From: Deltaproteobacteria bacterium
GTDB lineage: Bacteria; Bdellovibrionota; UBA1018; UBA923
NCBI GenBank assembly: GCA_016194725.1
Contig: JACQAW010000011.1
Coordinates: 1 to 8,121 of the forward strand
Length of the DNA: 8,121 nt
Reading direction: 5' to 3'
Every line of letters begins with the position of its first letter. Positions within the stretch are counted from its first letter, which is position 1. The notes beneath the pieces are model-generated. The model saw only the letters and a program-made list of their open reading frames with translations. It ran no database searches and was not told where the DNA came from. Below, piece after piece: positions 1-6,971 of this stretch. The position numbers were made by a program, and so were the translations under genes.

Positions 1-1523
1 ATTTTAGTGATTTTTTGATTGAACGCCGGGTCGAGCTCCTTCACGTCGACCTCGAAGTTCACCTGGCTGTAGCGTTTTTCGTCAAAAATCGGCAGCGGCC
101 ACGCTGATTCGAAGAGATAGAAGTAGGCGTAGAAAATCGCGCGCTCCCGGAAGGTGCCGGCCTTGAAATCAGAAAGTAGTTTCTCGGGTTGCCCCAATAG
201 CCTGAAGTATTCCTCTTCGTTTCGGGGTTCGAAGGAGTTTCCCACGCCCCGGTAGCGCGATTTCGCCACAGTGAGCACCGGTATTCCCAGGTAAGGCAGC
301 TCCAGTCCCAGCATGCTTTCGTAGACGAGCCCGATATCGACATAGTCCTTGAGCAGAGTATAGGTGCGAACCTTCGCATTCGAAGGCAAAATAGTGACGT
401 TTTTGATCGAAGCCAGATTTGGAATCCGGGCCTCCACGAGCGGGCCCATTTTTTTTGCGTAAGACATCAGCGTGGCTTCGGACGGGTGGTAGCGCACGAT
501 CAGGTGCAGCTCTGGCCGCGTTTCGACGAACCGAATCGTTTTCACGATCCAGTCCACGGCGTTTTCGAAAACAATATTGCGCTCGGGCAGGTTCGCGTCC
601 CAGATCACGTTGGGAAACATTCCAATGACGTGCCCGGCCGGGCTGGTATCGATTTCCACGTGGGCGTCAGCGTCAACTCCGCGCAGGTACATGCTCGTGT
701 CAATCGCCTTTCCGCCAAAACGCTTCGCGAAATAATCGTCGAGCCGCAGCAGCTCCGCTTCGCCCAGCTTGCGCCCCTGGAACTCGAGCCAAAGGTCGGA
801 TTCCGACATGTAGAAAAAAGATGTATTGGTCACGTGCACGGTTGGCCACAGGTAGGAGCCCCAGCCGTAGATCAGGCAGGGAATGGCATGTTCCCGCAGC
901 TGATCGTAAGCCGGGCCCCAGGACGCGTAGATGCCGTGGGTCGTGAAGAAGAGGTCGGGATTCAGCTGGCTCGCGACGTAGCGGCCGATGGTTTTCGAAA
1001 TCCGAGCATTTTCGGTGGTGGCATCGTGATATTTTTTTTCACCGGCATCATTCAGATCCACCTTGGCGCTTTGAAAATAGCGCAGCACCGATGCATCCAC
1101 GTGGCGCTGGTCGGCCTTGGTAAGCTCAAGCTTCGGCCCGGCCTTTTGCAGAAGCCGCGAGTAACGCGTCACCTTGATCCGAGGGTGCCGGAAAACCCCA
1201 CGAATCATCAAAATATAAACAGCGCGATACAGGCGATTTTTGAAGGAGTTGTACTTGCGATAGTCGTCGGGGCCGTGGGTGACCTGGATGATCTCGCCCT
1301 GGGCCATCTGAAAATCGTCAATCAGCATGGTTACCGTGTAACCGCAGCAGGCGAGCAGGTAGGCACAGTAGTTTTCGCCAATGAAGGCATCAAAGTTGTA
1401 ATAGGAAACGGTGTTGAAGACGATGTGTCCCGATTTGGAGTCCGAGTGCGAGATCCGCCGAATTTTCCGGCGCAGGGAAAGGCAGCGGCGCAGGTCGCGC
1501 AGGAATTGCCATAAGCTTCTCAT
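1..1523 (-). CDS. Capsule-polysaccharide-type GT-B glycosyltransferase (3' end beyond window)
   Basis: An uninterrupted frame of 507 codons starts at an ATG at 1523 and is still open at the left edge, so the C-terminus is missing. A GAGGA Shine-Dalgarno lies 8 nt before the ATG, and the hisH stop is 3 nt upstream, implying translational coupling. There is no signal peptide; the N-terminus is basic (Arg/Lys-rich, residues 9-23). Features resembling capsule biosynthesis/KpsC-like and other GT-B transferases are: a Rossmann-like start (VFNTVSYYNF, 35-44); THGIYASWGP (195-204); GMFPNVIWD (301-309), which probably opens the second Rossmann domain; DWIVKTI (324-330) followed by LIVRYHPSE (341-349); and YESMLGLELPYLGIPVLTVA (401-420), the usual nucleotide-sugar-side helix and strand. 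By inference it is a cytoplasmic transferase that adds a sugar, possibly the modified nonulosonate, to a surface glycan. Donor and acceptor are not deducible. Family-level assignment is fairly secure. Confidence 0.8.
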   Translation of the reverse strand, partial: MRSLWQFLRDLRRCLSLRRKIRRISHSDSKSGHIVFNTVSYYNFDAFIGENYCAYLLACCGYTVTMLIDDFQMAQGEIIQVTHGPDDYRKYNSFKNRLYRAVYILMIRGVFRHPRIKVTRYSRLLQKAGPKLELTKADQRHVDASVLRYFQSAKVDLNDAGEKKYHDATTENARISKTIGRYVASQLNPDLFFTTHGIYASWGPAYDQLREHAIPCLIYGWGSYLWPTVHVTNTSFFYMSESDLWLEFQGRKLGEAELLRLDDYFAKRFGGKAIDTSMYLRGVDADAHVEIDTSPAGHVIGMFPNVIWDANLPERNIVFENAVDWIVKTIRFVETRPELHLIVRYHPSEATLMSYAKKMGPLVEARIPNLASIKNVTILPSNAKVRTYTLLKDYVDIGLVYESMLGLELPYLGIPVLTVAKSRYRGVGNSFEPRNEEEYFRLLGQPEKLLSDFKAGTFRERAIFYAYFYLFESAWPLPIFDEKRYSQVNFEVDVKELDPAFNQKITK

Positions 1524-1526
1524 TTC

Positions 1527-2171
1527 TCAGATCCTCAGGAAATTCAGGATAATCCTGAGTCCGACACTCCCGCTTTTCTCGGGGTGAAACTGGCATCCGA
1601 AAACTGACCCTCTTTGCACGGCAGCCGAGATCAATCGTCCGTTATAGCGGCAATCGGCGAGTCGCAACCGGTCTTCGGCCGGTACCGGCGTGAAGGAATG
1701 CACGAAATAGACGGTCGCGCCCGGTTCGATGCCGGCAAGAATCGTATGGTCCCAGCCCGACCGGCCAACGGGATATTCCAGCTTGTTCCAGCCAATGTGC
1801 GGAATCTTGTGAGGCAGGCCCTCGGCAGTCGTGTTCGGGATTCCGGCGACGGCGCCGGGTATCAGGCCCAGTCCGGCGTGTTTGCCGAATTCTTCGCTGG
1901 CGTCGAGCAGCATCTGCATGCCCAGGCAGATGCCCAGAAAGGGGCGGTCCGTTGCGGTATGCCGCAGAATCGCGTCAACCAAACCCCGCTCGCGCAGGGC
2001 CACCATTCCATTTTCAAAGGCGCCCACCCCCGGCAGCACCAGCCGATCGGCGCGGGCAACCTCAGCGGGGTCACTCGAGATCGAAACTTCGGCTCCGCAG
2101 TGTTCGAGGGCACCACGCACGCTGAAGACGTTACCGATGCCGTAATCGATGACGGTAACTTTGGTCGTCAT
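1527..2171 (-). CDS. hisH: HisH-type glutamine amidotransferase (glutaminase subunit)
   Basis: This 214-residue class I glutamine amidotransferase has the usual HisH length. The start IDYGIGNV (8-15), the oxyanion-loop motif PGVGAF (47-52), the nucleophile elbow GICLGMQ (80-86, Cys82) and QFHPEKSG (194-201, His196 and Glu198) give a complete Cys-His-Glu triad. In known systems HisH hydrolyses glutamine and hands ammonia to HisF. In O-antigen loci the pair feeds a WbpG/PseA-type amidotransferase rather than histidine synthesis, and the wbpG homologue in the same operon favours that role here. The ATG at 2171 is chosen because it begins the HisH consensus and forms an ATGA overlap with the hisF stop (2168-2170). 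The same frame stays open upstream to 2462, but that stretch is a shadow of hisF. The enzyme itself looks intact, although its hisF partner is broken. Confidence 0.95.
   Translation of the reverse strand: MTTKVTVIDYGIGNVFSVRGALEHCGAEVSISSDPAEVARADRLVLPGVGAFENGMVALRERGLVDAILRHTATDRPFLGICLGMQMLLDASEEFGKHAGLGLIPGAVAGIPNTTAEGLPHKIPHIGWNKLEYPVGRSGWDHTILAGIEPGATVYFVHSFTPVPAEDRLRLADCRYNGRLISAAVQRGSVFGCQFHPEKSGSVGLRIILNFLRI
1534..1559 (-). promoter_or_regulatory. Possible hairpin at the hisH 3' end overlapping the next gene's ribosome binding site
   Basis: Arms CTCAGGA (1534-1540) and TCCTGAG (1553-1559) are perfect 7-bp inverted repeats with a 12-nt loop, lying in the last codons of hisH. On the mRNA the 3' arm overlaps the GAGGA Shine-Dalgarno (1532-1536) of the glycosyltransferase. 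Such a stem could keep that site closed until ribosomes finishing hisH open it. This is an inference from sequence only, and the repeat may simply reflect the codons used. Confidence 0.3.
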
Positions 2172-2826
2172 AAAGCCCTCACGGGAAGATTCGCGGCCAG
2201 CGCCTCTTCGCGAATGGTGCGCAGATCCACGCCTCGCTGATGCAGAATATCGGCCATGGCCACGGCGTCCGCGCCGCCCTCCTTCGCGGCCCGCAGCAGA
2301 TCTTCGACCTTGCCCATGCCGCCGCTGCAGATAACCGGAATCGTGACTGCCGCCGTGACCTGCCTGACCAGCTCGATATCGAACCCCTTGCGGGTCCCCT
2401 CCTGATCGATGGAGGTCAGTAAAATTTCTCCAGCTCCGAGCTCCTGGCCCCGGATAGCCCACTGAACCGCGTCAAGACCCGTTTCCTGGCGCCCATATTC
2501 ACTATAGGCTTCCCATTTGTTTCCGGGTCCCGTTTTCTTGGCCTCGATCGATAGAACCATGCACTGGGATCCGAATCTGCGCGCAATATCGGTGATGAGC
2601 TGCGGGCATTTGATTGCGGCGGTATTAACCGCGATCTTATCGGCGCCACAGCAAAGAAGCTCGCGCACATCGTCGGTCGAGCGAATTCCGCCACCGACGG
2701 TGAGTGGGACGAAGATGTTTCGAGCGGTATGCTTTACAATATCGGTAAGGCTGTTGCGGCCGTAAAGGCTGGCCACGATATCCGGCCCTTGATGTCGAGC
2801 CGAGCGATCAAACGAAGATTCGACAT
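2168..2826 (-). pseudogene. hisF: HisF-type cyclase/ammonia-channel subunit, frameshifted by an internal deletion
   Basis: The ATG at 2826 opens MSNLRLIARLDIKG, the canonical first beta strand of HisF including the catalytic Asp (Asp11 in Thermotoga numbering). Homology then stops near 2785. It resumes in another frame at 2782 with DIVASLYGRN and continues through LTVGGGIRS, GADKIAVNTAAI, GAGEILLTSID and GGADAVAMADIL to a TGA at 2168. Intact HisF proteins carry about 37 residues between the Lys of LDIK and the DI(V/T)AS motif; here only 5 nt remain, so about 106 nt is missing and the frame changes. Translation from 2826 would shift and end at 2416 (136 residues). The only usable start in the homologous frame is a GTG at 2776, giving 202 residues without beta strand 1, loop 1 and helix 1. 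That is unlikely to fold as a full barrel. In the pathway HisF would channel HisH ammonia to the sugar amidotransferase. An assembly or read error is an alternative explanation. Confidence 0.85.
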
Positions 2827-2837
2827 AGCTGCTGAGA

Positions 2838-3500
2838 CTACTCCTTTTGAATGAAACAGGGGGTCATTGCGTATGGAAATTTCTGAATCTTGACCTTCTT
2901 ATCCTTGAAAAAGTCGTCAGCAGCCTTGGTTTCGCCCGGAAAGGTGCCGTAATCATCCAGAATGAGAATTCCACCTGGCACAATCCTTGGGTAAAGCTGC
3001 TCAAGAATCGTGCAGGCCGGCTCGTAGATATCGGTGTCGAGATTCAGGAGCGAGATTTTGAGCTCGGGGTGCCGCAAGACGTACTCGGGTACCGTCCTGG
3101 TGATGTCGCCTTCGACCAGCTCCACATGGCTGAACAGATTTTTCTTCTTGAGCACGGTTTCAAGCTGCTCTTTCGAAATGCTCTCGGCACCCGCGTCATC
3201 CACGAACTTCTTGCGGACGGCGATATCGTCCTGGTATTTTGTCTCCGGAAACCTGCCGAAGATATCGAAACCGACGATCTTTTTACCGTAAGGATTTCCG
3301 AACAGGCTGCGAAACATGGCGAAGCGGGCCAGCGACGCGCCTTTGAAAACGCCGCATTCGACGATCGCGCCCGGCAGGTCCTGTACCCGCTTGAAGAGCT
3401 CGTAGTGGGCGATGAACTTGCTGATGCGGGTCAGGTCGCAGGTGAGATAAAAGCCGTTCTCGTAATCCCAGGCCTTTTCGAAGTCTGGCATCTGAATCAT
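2838..3500 (-). CDS. TylF/MycF-type SAM-dependent O-methyltransferase
   Basis: This 220-residue protein belongs by motif to the TylF/MycF (macrocin O-methyltransferase) family, whose members methylate sugar hydroxyls and use a divalent metal. Visible landmarks are VECGVFKGAS (47-56, the SAM-binding glycine-rich motif), FDIFGRFP (78-85), VEGDI (129-133), LDTDIYEP (154-161) and GGILILDDYG (176-185). The acidic residues Asp155/157 and Asp182/183 match the family's metal and catalytic positions. It is probably cytoplasmic, since no signal peptide or membrane segment is present. The ATG at 3500 follows an AGAGGA Shine-Dalgarno by 4 nt. The gene lies 12 nt after the repeat protein and 11 nt before hisF. 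By inference it O-methylates a sugar of the surface glycan, either free, nucleotide-linked or polymer-bound; the substrate position is unknown. Near-full-length agreement with the family makes the class call firm. Confidence 0.88.
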   Translation of the reverse strand: MIQMPDFEKAWDYENGFYLTCDLTRISKFIAHYELFKRVQDLPGAIVECGVFKGASLARFAMFRSLFGNPYGKKIVGFDIFGRFPETKYQDDIAVRKKFVDDAGAESISKEQLETVLKKKNLFSHVELVEGDITRTVPEYVLRHPELKISLLNLDTDIYEPACTILEQLYPRIVPGGILILDDYGTFPGETKAADDFFKDKKVKIQKFPYAMTPCFIQKE

Positions 3501-3512
3501 TTGTTCCTCTTT

Positions 3513-4943
3513 TCAAAAGCTATGTTCAAGCGAAACACTTCCGCATTCGTTCTCGAGCAATGAAAAGCAAAAGAAGCCGCCGTAGTTGCAGTAGAGAGTG
3601 TAATAGCCGAATTCGCCACCCAGGAACTCGCGAATTCCGGGAAAAACATCCGTCAAAGACATGCCATCCGAAAGCGCCTTGAGGTTGGCGCCCGTAAGGG
3701 TTCGCTTGAGCGGTTCCTGGCCTTGCGCTGAAAAAAGCTGAAGCTCGATCTTCTCGTGTGGCGGGCAATCGCCGTAGACGGCCTCATATGTCGCCAGCAC
3801 CAGCCTGGAACGTTCCGAGCAGGGCCCCCAATACAGACGTTTGAGCGGCCGCTTGGCATGTACAACACCCAGCGAGCATTCCGCGGGTAAAACGCCGTCG
3901 CTTTTTTGCAGCACGAGGGCGGTGACCAGGCGGGTTGGCAGAGCACCGCCGCTTTTGCTGACACGTAGCAATGCGCCAGCATCGGCGCCTGAGATCGTAA
4001 GCTCGCGGCCCGTCACGTATTCGAAACGCTTCGCTTCGCCCACGATCCAGTAGCTGCCGGGGTCCGATTCCGGATAAATCCGAACTTCCTTTTTCATTCC
4101 GGTCAGGCTCGGAATCTTCATATACGCTTCCGCCGCGGTTGCCTCGAGCCGGTCGGTTTCGTGCCGGCTGTAGTTGAAGTTGGAATGCGTCGCCTGAAAG
4201 TCTTTGCCGTCGAGTCGCTCCCAGCCCACCAGCATGCGCGTGAAACCCTGGTTCACCTTGAAGGTCAGAGTCGCGCTGCCCGTGTCGCCATCCAGAAACT
4301 CGGCCAGCCCCGGAACATGATCGCGCGGCAGGATCCGAACCGTCGCGAAGGGCTTTAAGGCCGGCAGCTCGATCGAGGCTTCCAGCCGCTGACCGGATTT
4401 GGACGAGACGCCGAGTTTGAGCGTCTGAGCCGCTTGCTCCGCCGGCCCATTGTGAAAGACGCCAAACGATTGCACCGTGGCGCTGTCGCGCAGGGTCCAG
4501 CAGGCCTCATCGCCATCGGTGATGGTACGGCCTTCCTCGACCTCGAAGCGCGAGTAGTTGCGCGTGTAGCTGTGCACCTGCGAAATACCCATTGGCGTTT
4601 CATAGATCGCCATGATGGCGGCGTACGGAATGACCAGGTTCTTCGCGCTGAAGGCCTCGATGTCGACACTGCCGGTGAACTCCGCGCAGCCCGGCAACGT
4701 GGGCTGATAATTGGCCACCATGGCTTTGTCGAATGCAATGAACTCCCGGCTGAGCAGCCGGCCATCCAGATCGCGGAGCGACGCCACCACGGTGACCTCG
4801 ATATCCCGTTTGAGCTTCCAGTAATTCATGAACGAAAGCGTCGTTTTGAAGTCTTTCGAATAACGATAATAGAAGATCGCCGATGACCGGAAAATCATCC
4901 CAAAATCGTTCGCGTAATGGTTGCTTTGCGATATTTTTGCCAT
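3513..4943 (-). CDS. Unknown protein of 476 residues with internal repeats
   Basis: I do not recognise a named family. The ATG at 4943 follows an AGGAGA Shine-Dalgarno by 8 nt. There is no signal peptide, membrane segment, Walker or SAM motif. Composition suggests alternating beta strands rich in aromatic residues. Internal similarity suggests at least three related modules. Module A (about 20-132) ends in VHSYTRNYSR (123-132). Module B (about 160-262) holds PGLAEFLDG (211-219) and ends in THSNFNYSR (252-260). Module C (about 368-476) holds PGIREFLGG (435-443) and ends in EHSF at the C-terminus. B and C also share an early Gly-Pro (166-167; 373-374) and an IEL strand (191-193; 399-401). Residues about 265-365 link B to C. 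Its place between two methyltransferases in an amidotransferase operon suggests a role in glycan modification or its control, possibly carbohydrate binding, but no activity can be assigned. Confidence 0.85.
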   Translation of the reverse strand: MAKISQSNHYANDFGMIFRSSAIFYYRYSKDFKTTLSFMNYWKLKRDIEVTVVASLRDLDGRLLSREFIAFDKAMVANYQPTLPGCAEFTGSVDIEAFSAKNLVIPYAAIMAIYETPMGISQVHSYTRNYSRFEVEEGRTITDGDEACWTLRDSATVQSFGVFHNGPAEQAAQTLKLGVSSKSGQRLEASIELPALKPFATVRILPRDHVPGLAEFLDGDTGSATLTFKVNQGFTRMLVGWERLDGKDFQATHSNFNYSRHETDRLEATAAEAYMKIPSLTGMKKEVRIYPESDPGSYWIVGEAKRFEYVTGRELTISGADAGALLRVSKSGGALPTRLVTALVLQKSDGVLPAECSLGVVHAKRPLKRLYWGPCSERSRLVLATYEAVYGDCPPHEKIELQLFSAQGQEPLKRTLTGANLKALSDGMSLTDVFPGIREFLGGEFGYYTLYCNYGGFFCFSLLENECGSVSLEHSF

Positions 4944-4959
4944 GGCCGCGGTCTCCTAA

Positions 4960-4972
4960 AACGCCTGGCGTT
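4960..4972 (-). other. 13-nt inverted repeat followed by a T run, possible weak attenuator
   Basis: In the 31-nt gap between the Methyltransf_11-like gene and the repeat protein, the minus strand reads AACGCCAGGCGTT followed by TT, then A. As RNA this could form a 5-bp stem with a 3-nt loop and a short U tract. It is too short for a strong intrinsic terminator, and the Shine-Dalgarno of the next gene follows at once. At most it would modulate downstream expression. Confidence 0.2.
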
Positions 4973-4974
4973 CG

Positions 4975-5754
4975 TTAGCTGGGGCTCAGTTCCAACTTCG
5001 CGATGCCCCAGGGTAACAGGATATAACCCACGCGCTGCCATTTGCCGATCATGTAGGTCGGGTTCTTATGGTCTTTGATGTACTCGGCGGAGTCGTTGAT
5101 TTTTGCGGAATCGTAATCCCAGTCCTCATCGATAACGAACTTCGTGATGCGGGGAATCTGCGAAAAAACGTGTTCGATATAGGCTTTGCTGTAGATATTC
5201 AGAAAGGCGAATGCCTTGGGAGTGCCATCGGCGTGAAACTCATCGCCCTTCGTGCGGCTCTCCAGCACGCGAAAGGAGTTTTCGCCGACAAGCGTGCGAA
5301 AAAGCACCGCGCGCTTGGCAACCCGGCAGAGCTCCCGGATCGGCTGCTCGACCGAAGGCAGGTGCATCAGAACATTGTTGCACATCACGACATCAAACGA
5401 CTTGTCGGGAAATGGCAGGGCGAAGATGTCGCCTTGGGTGAAGTCGACGTTCGGTACGCCCTGAAACGCCTTTTTTGCATAATCCAGGTACAACGGAGTC
5501 GCGTCGGCGCCCGTATAGCGAAAGGTCACCTTTATGGAGCTGCGCAGGCTGCGCAGGTAGTGGCCCGCGCCACAGCCTACATCAAGAATGTGATCGCCTT
5601 CCCGCACGAGGTTGCGCATCTGAGCGGCAACCACCTTGCTGCTTTCCATCTCGGGTAGCTCCCCGATCGCTCTCTTGTACAGAATAACGGGATACTCGTC
5701 GTCCGCCGAGCGCCCCCAACCCTTGCCGTCCTTCCAGTTTGCATGATCTTTCAT
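4975..5754 (-). CDS. Class I SAM-dependent methyltransferase (Methyltransf_11-like)
   Basis: This 259-residue protein has a clear Rossmann methyltransferase core. Motif I is LDVGCGAGH (57-65), an acidic residue at the end of beta 2 lies in TGADATP (Asp84), motif II region is QGDIFALPF (107-115), and FDVVMCNNVLMHL (120-132) matches the post-II segment typical of small-molecule methyltransferases. The N-terminal 50 residues and the C-terminal segment after about 160 (aromatic-rich, with IYSKAYIEHVF at 187-197) probably form the substrate-binding lid. The ATG at 5754 is preceded by an AAGGCGAG Shine-Dalgarno, and the amidotransferase gene stops 13 nt upstream. No membrane segment is seen, so it is probably cytoplasmic. 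Adjacency to the amidotransferase suggests that it methylates the same sugar, on O or on the acetamidino nitrogen. The substrate is inference only. Confidence 0.88.
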   Translation of the reverse strand: MKDHANWKDGKGWGRSADDEYPVILYKRAIGELPEMESSKVVAAQMRNLVREGDHILDVGCGAGHYLRSLRSSIKVTFRYTGADATPLYLDYAKKAFQGVPNVDFTQGDIFALPFPDKSFDVVMCNNVLMHLPSVEQPIRELCRVAKRAVLFRTLVGENSFRVLESRTKGDEFHADGTPKAFAFLNIYSKAYIEHVFSQIPRITKFVIDEDWDYDSAKINDSAEYIKDHKNPTYMIGKWQRVGYILLPWGIAKLELSPS

Positions 5755-5767
5755 TGAACTCGCCTTC

Positions 5768-6907
5768 TTACGATACGCGGTGTTTTAAAATCCATTTGCC
5801 GTCGGTTTTTTCCCACAGATGCGGTCTGCGGTAATTGTCGACGATTTTCTCGAACTCACTTTCGGTTATGTCCATGTAATCGAGGCACTCGCGAAAGTAC
5901 CGAGCCGGAAATTCGCCGTCGTATTTGTGTACCAGCGCCACGGCTTCCTCGCGGGTGATGTGGCCATCGCGCACCTCGTGGGCGGCATCCGAGGTCGCGC
6001 GGCCAATGCCGAACTTGATGTAGGCCATGTAGAAATGGAAGCCATCGAGTTTGTCGTCAAAGCTGGCATATTTTGAATAGGTGCCTTCGTTGCGCATGGG
6101 GTTCGGCTTGAGATTCACGTGCTCGGCCGCGTAATAGTAATTTTCCTGAGGTACCCACTTCCGATAATAGGCGAAATATCGATAGTCCAACCTGGCCTGC
6201 TTGATCTCCTCGAACGTGGGAAGCATGAAGGACTGGATTTCGTTGTAGGTGAGGCCGTATTTCATCCAGGATTCCGGCGAAAAACCCGAAAAATACTGGC
6301 GAACCATGTCGGAGTCGTAGTCGATGGTGCCCCGATGCTGATTCTTGGTGTCGCCGCCATATTCCACTTCGCCGTCTTCGGCGTACATGACGAGCGGTAT
6401 CCTGTACTGGATGGCCATGCGAATCGGAAAGGCTTTTACCAGGTAACCGAACGGCAGGAAAGGATCGCCGAAATGCTCGAAAGCCAGCCTGGAGAACTTG
6501 CGATAAACCTGGCCGCTGGGGCGCATCATGACCTGGTCGAAACCGGCATCCACCAGATTCGTCAAGTTTTCCCAGCCCACGTCAGTCCACATATTCGGCG
6601 CAACTGAGGTGAGCAGCGGGTGCATGCCATATTTCGTTTTCAGCATGTGAGCGATATACGAGCTGTCTTTTCCGCCACTCGCTGGCACGATGACATCGTA
6701 GGAGCCATCTTTGCTGCGATATTGGTCCAGGAGCGCCACGAGCTCACCCTCGCGTTTTGCCCAATCGATCGATCGCTGTTTTTGTTCAGCGTAAAGGCAT
6801 GGGGCGCACACACCGTCGCTATTGAATTCGATACGAGGACGTTGATTCGAGACAACGCATTTTTTGCAATACTTGACTTCAAATGAATTGTACTGGCTCA
6901 GGACCAT
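5768..6907 (-). CDS. wbpG: WbpG/PseA-type N-acetyl sugar amidotransferase
   Basis: The 379-residue product matches the N-acetyl sugar amidotransferase family in length and motifs. Two CxxC pairs (Cys14/Cys17 and Cys34/Cys37) form a probable zinc knuckle. The PP-loop pyrophosphatase motif ASGGKDSS (76-83) marks ATP activation of the substrate. YAEDGEVEYGGDT (175-187) corresponds to the family's conserved E-YGG segment. In known systems (WbpG of Pseudomonas aeruginosa, PseA of Campylobacter) the enzyme adenylates the N-acetyl group and replaces its oxygen with ammonia, giving an acetamidino sugar; WbpG receives that ammonia from HisH/HisF. Homologues of both partners lie downstream in the same operon, though hisF is damaged. 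The ATG at 6907 follows a GAGG Shine-Dalgarno by 5 nt. The protein is intact with all visible catalytic residues. Whether the substrate is a nonulosonate or a hexuronate is not fixed, but the CMP-sugar synthetase upstream favours the former. Confidence 0.92.
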   Translation of the reverse strand: MVLSQYNSFEVKYCKKCVVSNQRPRIEFNSDGVCAPCLYAEQKQRSIDWAKREGELVALLDQYRSKDGSYDVIVPASGGKDSSYIAHMLKTKYGMHPLLTSVAPNMWTDVGWENLTNLVDAGFDQVMMRPSGQVYRKFSRLAFEHFGDPFLPFGYLVKAFPIRMAIQYRIPLVMYAEDGEVEYGGDTKNQHRGTIDYDSDMVRQYFSGFSPESWMKYGLTYNEIQSFMLPTFEEIKQARLDYRYFAYYRKWVPQENYYYAAEHVNLKPNPMRNEGTYSKYASFDDKLDGFHFYMAYIKFGIGRATSDAAHEVRDGHITREEAVALVHKYDGEFPARYFRECLDYMDITESEFEKIVDNYRRPHLWEKTDGKWILKHRVS

Positions 6908-6971
6908 AGTGGCCTCGACTATCGTCTAATTGATTTTTGAATTCAAGAGGCAATTGGGGCGGTCTAAAAAG

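Noticed and set aside
486..1514. 342-codon plus-strand open frame
   Set aside because: It lies wholly antisense to the glycosyltransferase, its translation shows no recognisable domain, and the opposite strand has conserved motifs and a good ribosome binding site.
1614..2240. 208-codon plus-strand open frame
   Set aside because: Antisense to hisH, which has an intact catalytic triad in the other direction.
2416..2694. Minus-strand open frame of 92 codons inside hisF
   Set aside because: This is the frame-shifted continuation of the hisF 5' fragment from 2826, out of phase with the conserved HisF sequence, not a separate gene.
2783..2785. Programmed ribosomal frameshift in hisF
   Set aside because: There is no slippery heptamer, and a frame change alone would not restore the roughly 36 absent residues.
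2847..3563. 238-codon plus-strand open frame
   Set aside because: Antisense to the TylF-type methyltransferase, whose complete family motifs explain the region; long opposite frames are common at this codon composition.
6914..6943. Promoter-like TTGAAT-17-GATAGT on the minus strand before wbpG
   Set aside because: The start point would fall at or after the GAGG ribosome binding site, so the resulting mRNA would lack it; probably chance.
6937..6946. 10-bp palindrome TTGAATTCAA in the 64-nt gap before wbpG
   Set aside because: It is short, occurs in an A/T-rich gap, and no second copy or promoter context supports an operator.
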